Below the pieces are notes generated by a model. That model searched no databases. It was not told the origin of the DNA and worked only from the letters and a program-made list of their open reading frames with translations. A stretch of 64,000 nt of DNA from Prunella strophiata (Eukaryota > Chordata > Aves > Passeriformes > Prunellidae), in assembly GCA_036583965.1 (NCBI GenBank), contig JAZBQD010000027.1, forward strand, positions 25,117,001-25,181,000, written 5' to 3'. This document shows positions 1 to 10,689 of this stretch, in pieces. The position numbers and the translations under genes are program-made. Each line of letters opens with the position of its first letter. The first letter of the stretch is position 1.

Positions 1-1857
1 TGTTAAAGCTGATGCTGTTCTTGATTAAAGGATGTTCCAAATTCAGTTTTTGTAACATAAGAAAGGATGAAACTTGAACAAAAATATTTTTGCAATTTCT
101 TAGATGTTCTAAGTAAGAACAAGGGTTAAATTATGTTTGACATATTATCTTTAAACAAGGAGAGGAAAAACAGATTGGTCTACTTGTGCTAAAGGTGGTT
201 TTTTTACTGTTTTTTTTTAATTGTGATGAATTTGATAAATACTGATACATTTTCATTCATTTATGCTAATTCATGACTATGAAATATATCTGGTTCTAAA
301 ATAGGTTTATAAACGCACTTAGCCCTTTAGCAATAGGCAATGATTTAAAAGTGTTCTCTCCTTTAGAAATAAAGGCAAATGGGGAAAATGGTGCCTGATT
401 ACTTAGAAAAGGGTCCTCTTATAAATAACAGCAGAAATAAAATATGAAATCATATGTTTTAAGATGTTGTTTGGTGCTCACAACATGCTGTTCCTGAAAT
501 GAAAGGGACAAGACTTAGAGTTATTTTTGATAGATTTTCTTTGCTTCAAAAACACATTTTTTTTTTCCAGATTACTATCATTCTCAATAAGTAGGTGTCA
601 GGAAATTCAGTTATAGCAGAGATAATTATATTTTTCTATCTAGCATTCCTTACATTACACTGCCCTCTACAGATATAAGCATTAGATTTTTTGTTAGAAA
701 GCAAAACCATGCACTGGAAACATTTGTAAGGTCTGGAACAAGAAAAGACTGTCAGGGGGAAAGTTTTTAAGTACAGCAAGGATAGTTTAGTGGTGTCCAG
801 AGACCTGGGCAAGTGTGAAGACACCCAGGGAAAATGGATTGGTTTTTCCTGAGCTGCACCTGAGGGAATATTTGGGTTGGAGGGAAACATCATCAGGTTG
901 GGCTTAGAGAAAAGAGTGGTGGATACCACACTGGGACAGCACCAGCAGCAAGTGGCTGACAGGGAATTCTGTCCAGTGCCTAAATTATGGATATGGGTCA
1001 CTATTTCTCTTTGTTCCTGCTGGAGTGGTGAGTGTGAGGTCATCAGGTCTGGTGCAGGTTGGGAAACAAGACCTAATAGTCCCAATTTAATGAGTAGAAA
1101 CAGACACAGACAAGTATCACAAGAGGGCACAGCCACACTGAGGATTTTTGGGTGAATTTGGGAGAGCTGAGAAGGATGTGGGGTTGGGAGGGAACCTGGG
1201 GGAATAGGTTTGGGCAGGGGTTGTAGGACACTGAGGGGATCACAGAATATTAGGGTTGGAAGACTTCTGGAGATCACCCAGCCCAGCCCCCTGCCCAGGC
1301 AGGGCCACCCAGAGCAGGTGACACAGGGACACATCCAGGGGTTTGGGATGTCTCCACTCCTGGGCAGCTGTTCAGGGCTCTGCACCCTCCAAGGAAAGAA
1401 TTTCTTCCTCATGTTGAGGTGGAGCTTGCTGTCTTTTAGTTTGTGGCCATTGCTCCTCATCCTGTCACTGGCACCACTGAACAGAGTCTGGGAGCATCCT
1501 CTGATACCCCCATATGTCTCTTGACATCCCATAAACTTTTTCCTTTGTGTATGGATTGTTTGGGATGATGAAGGTGGGAGGGCTGGGATCAAACCTGGGC
1601 ATTTGTTCTCTTTGGTTCACCTCCTCTGAGTCTGCCTTGTGAACTTGGCCTCCTGAGGGCCCTTCCAGTTCTGGCTTCTCACCTCATTCTCCAGTTTTTA
1701 AGAGTTTTAGTCACACTTGAATTCATGCTGGGATACCATGTGCAGTTCAAATTCCACGCTCTCCCCAGAACTTAGGGAGACACTGGGAAGCTCATCAGAA
1801 CCTCAGCTCCTAACTCAAATGTCCCTGCTTGGTTTGGTTTTCCCATGTTCCACGCAG
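1..1857. other. PLA2G4A intron (left end of window)
   Basis: AT-rich intronic DNA. No earlier PLA2G4A exon was recognised. The only identifiable element is a CR1 fragment at about 1238-1525. The long minus-strand reading frame at 636-1592 overlaps that fragment and is not gene-like. Confidence 0.7.
1238..1525 (-). mobile_element. CR1 LINE fragment, 3' end
   Basis: The + strand reads TCACAGAATATTAGGGTTGG, then the usual reverse-complement CR1 tail (the blocks around CATCCAGGGGTTTGG and TTGTGGCCATTGCTCCTC). The element is therefore on the minus strand and 5'-truncated. It is inert intronic sequence. Confidence 0.8.
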
Positions 1858-2042
1858 ATCCTGACGAGTTTGAGAGGATCTACGAGCCCCTGGATGTGAA
1901 GAGCAAGAAGATCCACATCGTGGACAGTGGGCTGACCTTTAACCTGCCCTACCCACTCATCCTAAGGCCCCAGAGAGGTGTGGATCTCATCATCTCCTTT
2001 GATTTCTCAGCCAGGCCAAGTGATTCCAGCCCTCCTTTCAAA
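1858..2042 (+). CDS. PLA2G4A: PLA2G4A exon with active-site aspartate
   Basis: Acceptor CCACGCAG ends at 1857. The exon starts inside the codon of the first D of DPDEFERIYEPLD and ends phase 0 at ...SSPPFK before GTAAGT at 2043. It includes KIHIVDSGLTFNLPYPL, with the catalytic aspartate in DSG, and the RGVDLIISFDFSARPSD stretch. No stop or frameshift is present. Confidence 0.95.
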
Positions 2043-5000
2043 GTAAGTGACACAGGCCCTTCCTTTCCTGCATTCAGGAGTTTCAGGTGACTCAGTTCTA
2101 TCCCACATGGTCCCAGAAAGGCCTTGGTGCTGTTGTATCTGCAGCTTTGGAATATTTCTTTCCACGTCAAGGCAGAATACTGCCCTGTGCCTCAGTTCCT
2201 GTTTACATGCCTTCCATGAGGCAACTGGCACAAAGAGGGATAATGAACTTGCTTTGAAGCAGGAGCTGGGTTGTTTTCATGGAAGTTTTGCTTTGGCACT
2301 GCAGAGTTTTATTTTCTGTCAGAATTAAACAATTAAGTCATTTTCCCTGCCGTACTCTCCCTCCACCCAGCTGCTCTCCTCTGTGTGCTGTGATGTAAAT
2401 GAATGGTTTCATGTCATCATCTTGCAGAAATGCATCATCTCAGGATTGCTAAATAAATAACCTTTTGGAATCAGGGCTAACTGTTCATTTGCATCTCAGC
2501 AGGATAATCCTGGTTTAAAATCCATCTTAAATCCATCCAGACCAGAGCAAAACAGCAACAGGAAAACAGGGAATAAGTGCCATGGCTGTTTTCTGCAGCA
2601 GGTGTGGAAAGCACAGCTGTCATTCTGTACCACCTGCACATCCACACAGCTCCAGCTGATCCCAGAGCCTTTACATGGATCATTTTGGTAACTGCTACAG
2701 GAAAACCAGCACTTCAGAGAGTGCTGAGAAGTTCTCACTCCGTGCTGTGGTTTAGTGGGTGTGGTGGGATGTGGTTGACCTGTGTGATCCTGGAGGTCTT
2801 TTCCAACTGTAATGATTTTACCATCCTCAAAAAAGAGGCATTATTTATTTCAAACCCAAATGGAATTTTAAAATAATTTTTAAGGGAACTCAGCAAACAT
2901 TCCTGTTTGAGAAACAACTGGCATTCCTTGTTGCTTTACAGACAAACAACTGGCAATTCGTGTTGCTTTACAGACAAATTTCAGTTAGAAGAAATGGAGA
3001 ATTCTTTTCCTTCAGCTGCTATGGAGTGACAAAATCCCCAAAACAACATTAGAAAACAGCAGCAGCAGCAAAATGAACTTGAGATCAGTGCTGCCAACTG
3101 CAAAGCCAAATTACAGGAGAATAAAAAGGAGAAATTCCTGTAATCCGTAGGTCTCTTGGGGCTACTGGGGAGAATAGAGCACTGAGAAGACTTCTTAGTG
3201 CTTGAGATCCTTTGTTTTTCCTTAAATGACTGAATCCCAGAGTCTGTTTTTTCCTTTAATATTCTATTTGCATAAGAATGTATCTCCCTTTTTTGTCAAG
3301 AGTTTGTCCCAGCAGCTAAGTTTGCTGACACAGCACTGCCATTGCCTCTGAAACATCTTTTTCCTCCCTTTTGTAACATTCCACAGGTGGAGTCCGTGCA
3401 AAAGGCTGTATATGGTCACCCCTGCTACCCTTAGCATTCTGTCTTTGTCTTGTCTCTGTCTTGCAATTTCTGGGTTGTTTTTGGGGAACATGGAGAGATT
3501 AGTGAGCACTCAAGTGGCATCGTGAAGGTTTTTCTCTAAACCATCATTTTCAAAATGCAAAAAATTCCTAAAGACAAAAAAAAGTTATGGGAAAATTAGA
3601 TGGTGCCTCAGGTTTTCCAGAAGCCTCTGTTGAAAGGGAATTGTTTCTGGAGCACAAGTGGGTGTTTGCTGAGGCAGACACAGGTGTATTCCCGAGGCAG
3701 AGGACAGGAACAGGAACCAGTTCTGTCCCACTGGTGCATTGCAAAGAGCAAATGGCACTTCAGAAGTGGGCCTGTATCTATGGTAGCACTCTAATATTTT
3801 ACTCAATGACTCGAGCCTTGGTTTACCATTTTACACCCACTATCTCTTCATCTCTTGCGTATCCAAAACAGCCGTCCAAAGAAGGGTCCTATTTCATTGA
3901 AAACCAAGATTAAAGATGTTTGACCTTCCCTCTCCTCCCTCTCACACACCCTCATTACATGCTTTTGAGTCATTATTTACAAATTATCTTGTTTACTGCG
4001 TTGTCATGAGGAAAAATAAGCCTGTTTTCCACAGCTCTTGACATGGTGTACTTTGAGAGGCCCCTGAGTGTGGGGATTGAGTACAACAATACTCTGAGTA
4101 CAACAGTGCGTGGCCCAGTGTTTAGGAGCTCTCAGTGGTTGCTACAGCACTGGTACTGCTTTGCAAAGTAAAATTATGGCTGGCTTTTCCCTCACTGTCA
4201 GCTCTGTAAATTCACCCCCAGGTTTCTGGGGCAGACCACATTCCTTCCTGTGACACATGTGGCAGGTGAGTGAGGTGTGAGGTTGGTCCTGCTGGGTCAT
4301 CTGTGCTGAGATGGACTTGATTAGTCCTGAGAACCACAGGGTGGTTTGGGCTGGAAGAGACATGGACCTCATCCCACCCCTGCCATGGGCAGGGACACCT
4401 TCCAGTAGCCCAGGTTGCTCCAGGCCCCATCCAGCCTGGCCTTGAATGCTCCCAGGGGTCGGGGCAGCCACAGCTTTTTTGGGGACCCTGTGCCAGGGCC
4501 TCCTCACCCTTACAGGAAAGGATTCCTTCCCAATATCCCATCTAAACCTACTCTCTGGCAGTGGGAAGCCATTCCCTGTGTCCTGTCACTCCATCCCTTG
4601 GAAATTGTCTCTCTCCATGTTTTCTGTCAGCTCCTTCAGGCACTGCAAGGCCACAATGAGGTCACCCCAAAGCTTCTCCTCTCCAGGCTGCACAATCCCA
4701 GCTTTCCCAGCCTTTCCTCCCAGCAGAGCTGCTTCATCCCTCTGACCATCCTGGTGCCTCCTCTAGACTCCCTCCATGTCCTTCCTGTGTTGGAGATTTA
4801 ATAATTTATGGATTACATTAACCACCCCACATGATCGCTGTCTCTGCAAACCTCCTGACTTTGCAGTGGAAGCTTTTGCTCACCTGAGTCTTTCTCCTCT
4901 TCCCAGGAAATCCTGCTGGCTGAAAAATGGGCCAAAATGAACAAGCTTCCTTTCCCCAAGATAGACCCCAACGTGTTTGACAGGGAGGGCCTGAAGGAGT

Positions 5001-5462
5001 GCTATGTGTTCAAACCAAAGGACACCTCCTCGGAGAAGGACTGCCCAACCATCATCCACTTCGTGCTGGCCAACATCGACTTCAGGAAGTACAAAGCTCC
5101 AGGTGAGCTCACCATTCCTGATGCTGAATCCACCTGTTCCTCTGGGATCACTTGGTGGTTATGTGCTAGAAATGTTTTGCCTCTGAAACAACTCAAGCTT
5201 TGTCTGCAGTCCTTAGGGAGTTAATTCAAAGGAGCTGTTAAAAATAAGGTAATAAATCCTCAGCCCTGACATTTGGATGGAATTCTTGTATTTCTCCTGT
5301 GTAGGTGTTCCCAGAGAAACACAGGAAGAGAAGGATTTTGCAGACTTTGATATTTTTGATGATCCAGATACACCTTTCTCTACCTTCAACTTCCAGTATC
5401 CCAACGAGGCTTTCAAGAGGCTCCATGACCTCATGGAGTTCAACACCCTCAATAACATGGAT
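1858..5462 (+). CDS. PLA2G4A: PLA2G4A (cytosolic phospholipase A2 alpha), partial: three internal coding exons
   Basis: Spliced segments 1858-2042, 4907-5102 and 5305-5462 join in frame and encode about 179 residues that match the C-terminal half of the cPLA2-alpha catalytic domain nearly residue for residue. Known role: a calcium-dependent enzyme that releases arachidonate from the sn-2 position of membrane phospholipids and feeds eicosanoid synthesis. The segment holds the DSGLTFN motif, whose aspartate corresponds to active-site Asp549 in human, and the FNFQYPNEAFKRLHDLM block near the end of the domain. Every junction has a good donor (GTAAGT, GTGAGC, GTGAGT) and acceptor. The C2 domain, the nucleophile serine and all earlier exons lie upstream of the window. 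The final coding exon, which carries the phosphoserine corresponding to human Ser727, should follow 5462 but is not seen before the repeat arrays. Identity is very secure; completeness of the gene is doubtful. Confidence 0.95.
2728..2825 (+). mobile_element. CR1 LINE 3' tail
   Basis: Contains GTGGTTTAGTGGGTGTGGTG, then GATCCTGGAGGTCTTTTCCA and AATGATTTTACC. This is the forward CR1 3' end, close to the TAATGATTCTATG-type terminus. Confidence 0.75.
2911..2977 (+). repeat. Two-copy tandem duplication, about 33 bp
   Basis: Two adjacent imperfect copies of a segment beginning AACAACTGGCA and ending TGTTGCTTTACAGAC. They lie inside the PLA2G4A intron and each contains an acceptor-like TTTACAG. No function is implied. 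Confidence 0.6.
4318..4790 (-). mobile_element. CR1 LINE fragment
   Basis: The + strand shows the typical reverse-complement CR1 order: GGTTTGGGCTGGAAGAGAC, CCCATGGGCAGGGACACCTT, then the block around CACTGCAAGGCCACAATGAG and CTTCTCCTCTCCAGGCTGCA. The element is 5'-truncated and somewhat diverged. Confidence 0.85.
4907..5102 (+). CDS. PLA2G4A: PLA2G4A exon (EILLAEKWAKMNKLPFPK...)
   Basis: Acceptor CTTCCCAG ends at 4906. The exon continues phase 0 from the previous exon, reading EILLAEKWAKMNKL through DCPTIIHFVLANIDFRKY. It ends in phase 1 (CCA-G) before GTGAGC at 5103. The sequence is intact and strongly conserved with mammalian cPLA2-alpha. Confidence 0.95.
5305..5462 (+). CDS. PLA2G4A: PLA2G4A penultimate coding exon
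   Basis: Acceptor CTGTGTAG ends at 5304. The exon completes a glycine codon and reads VPRETQEEKDFADFDIFDD through FKRLHDLMEFNTLNNMD, ending phase 0 before GTGAGT at 5463. In other vertebrates one more coding exon (starting VIKEAM-like) follows. None was found between here and the telomeric tract. Confidence 0.95.
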
Positions 5463-6048
5463 GTGAGTATGGGGGGTTAAAGGGGCTGGATTGTTACAGG
5501 GGGAAGTGGGTGATGTGAGGAAAACCCTAAATCTGCCCTACAGAATGTGCAGGGCTTTGCCTCAGTGTTTGCCTGATTTTCTCATTGGTTTTTGCCTTAG
5601 TTTTGCCATTTTACCATCCCAAGCCATTCAGGGTACCTGAGCAGAGGGCACTGTTAAAGATGTAAACGTGATGTACAGGACTTTATACTCAGGGGTTTTT
5701 TGTCTAATTGGACAAAAAGGACACTGGAAGTTTTCTCTGAAGGAAATTTCTTTATCAGCTAACTCAGTAATAATTATGTGTAATTGATAGTTGGCAAAAC
5801 ATGACATCATGGTCCCAACATCTGTGGAGTGACAAGTGTAATGATCATCCCAGATGAAGATATGGGGGTTTTAATCAATGTAGTGAAGAAAACTTGTTAC
5901 ATCACCACAAAGGAAATAAAAGTGAAGATTTTATCTTTCTCAACATAATAATTACTTTCTACATCCTTGAAATACAGATTTTCTCAATATTTGGATTTAC
6001 CCTTCTGAGTTTCACTGGGGCTTTTTTAAATACTGTGTATTTTTGTGT
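5463..6048. other. Start of the terminal PLA2G4A intron
   Basis: AT-rich low-copy DNA after the last recognised PLA2G4A donor and before the 34-bp array. No match to the missing last coding exon was found in any frame. Nothing else was recognised. Confidence 0.6.
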
Positions 6049-8732
6049 GACTTTGGGCATTTTTTCCAGCGATTTTGGGTGATTTTTGGCATTTTTTCCA
6101 GCGATTTTTGGGGTGACTTTGGGCATTTTTTCCAGCGATTTTTGGGGTGACTTTGGGCATTTTTTCCAGCGATTTTTGGGGTGACTTTGGGCATTTTTTC
6201 CAGCGATTTTTGGGGTGACTTTGGGCATTTTTTCCAGCGATTTTTGGGGTGACTTTGGGCATTTTTTCCAGCGATTTTTGGGGTGACTTTGGGCATTTTT
6301 TCCAGCGATTTTTGGGGTGACTTTGGGCATTTTTTCCAGCGATTTTTGGGGTGACTTTGGGCATTTTTTCCAGCGATTTTTGGGGTGACTTTGGGCATTT
6401 TTTCCAGCGATTTTTGGGGTGACTTTGGGCATTTTTTCCAGCGATTTTTGGGGTGACTTTGGGCATTTTTTCCAGCGATTTTTGGGGTGACTTTGGGCAT
6501 TTTTTCCAGCGATTTTTGGGGTGACTTTGGGCATTTTTTCCAGCGATTTTTGGGGTGACTTTGGGCATTTTTTCCAGCGATTTTTGGGGTGACTTTGGGC
6601 ATTTTTTCCAGCGATTTTTGGGGTGACTTTGGGCATTTTTTCCAGCGATTTTTGGGGTGACTTTGGGCATTTTTTCCAGCGATTTTTGGGGTGACTTTGG
6701 GCATTTTTTCCAGCGATTTTTGGGGTGACTTTGGGCATTTTTTCCAGCGATTTTTGGGGTGACTTTGGGCATTTTTTCCAGCGATTTTTGGGGTGACTTT
6801 GGGCATTTTTTCCAGCGATTTTTGGGGTGACTTTGGGCATTTTTTCCAGCGATTTTTGGGGTGACTTTGGGCATTTTTTCCAGCGATTTTTGGGGTGACT
6901 TTGGGCATTTTTTCCAGCGATTTTTGGGGTGACTTTGGGCATTTTTTCCAGCGATTTTTGGGGTGACTTTGGGCATTTTTTCCAGCGATTTTTGGGGTGA
7001 CTTTGGGCATTTTTTCCAGCGATTTTTGGGGTGACTTTGGGCATTTTTTCCAGCGATTTTTGGGGTGACTTTGGGCATTTTTTCCAGCGATTTTTGGGGT
7101 GACTTTGGGCATTTTTTCCAGCGATTTTTGGGGTGACTTTGGGCATTTTTTCCAGCGATTTTTGGGGTGACTTTGGGCATTTTTTCCAGCGATTTTTGGG
7201 GTGACTTTGGGCATTTTTTCCAGCGATTTTTGGGGTGACTTTGGGCATTTTTTCCAGCGATTTTTGGGGTGACTTTGGGCATTTTTTCCAGCGATTTTTG
7301 GGGTGACTTTGGGCATTTTTTCCAGCGATTTTTGGGGTGACTTTGGGCATTTTTTCCAGCGATTTTTGGGGTGACTTTGGGCATTTTTTCCAGCGATTTT
7401 TGGGGTGACTTTGGGCATTTTTTCCAGCGATTTTTGGGGTGACTTTGGGCATTTTTTCCAGCGATTTTTGGGGTGACTTTGGGCATTTTTTCCAGCGATT
7501 TTTGGGGTGACTTTGGGCATTTTTTCCAGCGATTTTTGGGGTGACTTTGGGCATTTTTTCCAGCGATTTTTGGGGTGACTTTGGGCATTTTTTCCAGCGA
7601 TTTTTGGGGTGACTTTGGGCATTTTTTCCAGCGATTTTTGGGGTGACTTTGGGCATTTTTTCCAGCGATTTTTGGGGTGACTTTGGGCATTTTTTCCAGC
7701 GATTTTTGGGGTGACTTTGGGCATTTTTTCCAGCGATTTTTGGGGTGACTTTGGGCATTTTTTCCAGCGATTTTTGGGGTGACTTTGGGCATTTTTTCCA
7801 GCGATTTTTGGGGTGACTTTGGGCATTTTTTCCAGCGATTTTTGGGGTGACTTTGGGCATTTTTTCCAGCGATTTTTGGGGTGACTTTGGGCATTTTTTC
7901 CAGCGATTTTTGGGGTGACTTTGGGCATTTTTTCCAGCGATTTTTGGGGTGACTTTGGGCATTTTTTCCAGCGATTTTTGGGGTGACTTTGGGCATTTTT
8001 TCCAGCGATTTTTGGGGTGACTTTGGGCATTTTTTCCAGCGATTTTTGGGGTGACTTTGGGCATTTTTTCCAGCGATTTTTGGGGTGACTTTGGGCATTT
8101 TTTCCAGCGATTTTTGGGGTGACTTTGGGCATTTTTTCCAGCGATTTTTGGGGTGACTTTGGGCATTTTTTCCAGCGATTTTTGGGGTGACTTTGGGCAT
8201 TTTTTCCAGCGATTTTTGGGGTGACTTTGGGCATTTTTTCCAGCGATTTTTGGGGTGACTTTGGGCATTTTTTCCAGCGATTTTTGGGGTGACTTTGGGC
8301 ATTTTTTCCAGCGATTTTTGGGGTGACTTTGGGCATTTTTTCCAGCGATTTTTGGGGTGACTTTGGGCATTTTTTCCAGCGATTTTTGGGGTGACTTTGG
8401 GCATTTTTTCCAGCGATTTTTGGGGTGACTTTGGGCATTTTTTCCAGCGATTTTTGGGGTGACTTTGGGCATTTTTTCCAGCGATTTTTGGGGTGACTTT
8501 GGGCATTTTTTCCAGCGATTTTTGGGGTGACTTTGGGCATTTTTTCCAGCGATTTTTGGGGTGACTTTGGGCATTTTTTCCAGCGATTTTTGGGGTGACT
8601 TTGGGCATTTTTTCCAGCGATTTTTGGGGTGACTTTGGGCATTTTTTCCAGCGATTTTTGGGGTGACTTTGGGCATTTTTTCCAGCGATTTTTGGGGTGA
8701 CTTTGGGCATTTTTTCCAGCGATTTTTGGGGT
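6049..8732 (+). repeat. 34-bp minisatellite array, about 79 copies
   Basis: The unit includes GACTTTGGGCATTTTTTCCA followed by GCGATTTTTGGGGT. Only the first one or two copies (about 6049-6110) are degenerate; the rest look identical by eye. Each unit on the + strand has one GGG and one GGGG run and few C residues, so the strand is G/T rich. Because 34 is not a multiple of 3, all minus-strand frames repeat every 34 codons without a stop, which creates very long spurious reading frames. Expansion looks recent, or the array is strongly homogenised. Confidence 0.97.
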
Positions 8733-10306
8733 GACTTTGGGCATTTTTACAGCGATTTTTGGGGTGACTTTGGGCATTTTTACAGCGATTTTTGGGGTGA
8801 CTTTGGGCATTTTTACAGCGATTTTTGGGGTGACTTTGGGCATTTTTACAGCGATTTTTGGGGTGACTTTGGGCATTTTTACAGCGATTTTTGGGGTGAC
8901 TTTGGGCATTTTTACAGCGATTTTTGGGGTGACTTTGGGCATTTTTACAGCGATTTTTGGGGTGACTTTGGGCATTTTTACAGCGATTTTTGGGGTGACT
9001 TTGGGCATTTTTACAGCGATTTTTGGGGTGACTTTGGGCATTTTTACAGCGATTTTTGGGGTGACTTTGGGCATTTTTACAGCGATTTTTGGGGTGACTT
9101 TGGGCATTTTTACAGCGATTTTTGGGGTGACTTTGGGCATTTTTACAGCGATTTTTGGGGTGACTTTGGGCATTTTTACAGCGATTTTTGGGGTGACTTT
9201 GGGCATTTTTACAGCGATTTTTGGGGTGACTTTGGGCATTTTTACAGCGATTTTTGGGGTGACTTTGGGCATTTTTACAGCGATTTTTGGGGTGACTTTG
9301 GGCATTTTTACAGCGATTTTTGGGGTGACTTTGGGCATTTTTACAGCGATTTTTGGGGTGACTTTGGGCATTTTTACAGCGATTTTTGGGGTGACTTTGG
9401 GCATTTTTACAGCGATTTTTGGGGTGACTTTGGGCATTTTTACAGCGATTTTTGGGGTGACTTTGGGCATTTTTACAGCGATTTTTGGGGTGACTTTGGG
9501 CATTTTTACAGCGATTTTTGGGGTGACTTTGGGCATTTTTACAGCGATTTTTGGGGTGACTTTGGGCATTTTTACAGCGATTTTTGGGGTGACTTTGGGC
9601 ATTTTTACAGCGATTTTTGGGGTGACTTTGGGCATTTTTACAGCGATTTTTGGGGTGACTTTGGGCATTTTTACAGCGATTTTTGGGGTGACTTTGGGCA
9701 TTTTTACAGCGATTTTTGGGGTGACTTTGGGCATTTTTACAGCGATTTTTGGGGTGACTTTGGGCATTTTTACAGCGATTTTTGGGGTGACTTTGGGCAT
9801 TTTTACAGCGATTTTTGGGGTGACTTTGGGCATTTTTACAGCGATTTTTGGGGTGACTTTGGGCATTTTTACAGCGATTTTTGGGGTGACTTTGGGCATT
9901 TTTACAGCGATTTTTGGGGTGACTTTGGGCATTTTTACAGCGATTTTTGGGGTGACTTTGGGCATTTTTACAGCGATTTTTGGGGTGACTTTGGGCATTT
10001 TTACAGCGATTTTTGGGGTGACTTTGGGCATTTTTACAGCGATTTTTGGGGTGACTTTGGGCATTTTTACAGCGATTTTTGGGGTGACTTTGGGCATTTT
10101 TACAGCGATTTTTGGGGTGACTTTGGGCATTTTTACAGCGATTTTTGGGGTGACTTTGGGCATTTTTACAGCGATTTTTGGGGTGACTTTGGGCATTTTT
10201 ACAGCGATTTTTGGGGTGACTTTGGGCATTTTTACAGCGATTTTTGGGGTGACTTTGGGCATTTTTACAGCGATTTTTGGGGTGACTTTGGGCATTTTTA
10301 CAGCGA
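8733..10306 (+). repeat. 33-bp minisatellite array, about 48 copies
   Basis: This is the same unit as the 34-bp array except that the T-run/CC segment CATTTTTTCCAGCG is replaced by CATTTTTACAGCG, making it one base shorter. The switch happens once, at about 8741-8750, with no mixing of types on either side. The period is a multiple of 3, so the + strand gives an 11-residue repeat (TLGIFTAIFGV) and the minus strand MPKVTPKIAVK. These are not taken to be genes. Confidence 0.97.
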
Positions 10307-10689
10307 TCCTTCTGAAGCAGGAAAGTTCCTTAGACATTATTAAAAATAATGTGGAAGGAGAATAATAATGCAGGAAAAACCCTCTTCTGACACACAGTGT
10401 GACACCAACCACACAGAGTTTTCCCATACCTAGAAATCCTTTGTTTCTCATTTTCCCTCCCTTTAATCCAGGTTCTTCTGCTTTGTGTGTAAGTATTTTT
10501 TCCCCAATCCAGCGTGTGATCCCTAGGAGGAAGAAAAAGGTGAAATTAGAGAATGAATTCTTTCGGGCTTCAAACATTTCTGTAGGGGCAGCACATGAAA
10601 GATCCTTCATGCCTGAAGGACATGGAAGTGCCACCCTGCACTGGTGAAGGGGGTGAAGCCTTGGGGGTGAGCTCAATTCCTGGAAAACA
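10307..10689. other. Low-copy spacer between arrays
   Basis: About 380 bp of non-repetitive DNA between the 33-bp and 46-bp arrays. No exon, RNA or transposon was recognised. Confidence 0.6.

Larger units (their letters stand above)
2043..4906. other. PLA2G4A intron
   Basis: 2.86-kb intron between two firm coding exons. It holds CR1 fragments at about 2728-2825 and 4318-4790 and a small imperfect tandem duplication at about 2911-2977. No other gene or RNA feature was seen. Confidence 0.85.

Noticed and set aside
636..1592. Minus-strand 318-codon frame at the left end
   Set aside because: It overlaps a CR1 fragment and PLA2G4A intron DNA; there is no conserved domain.
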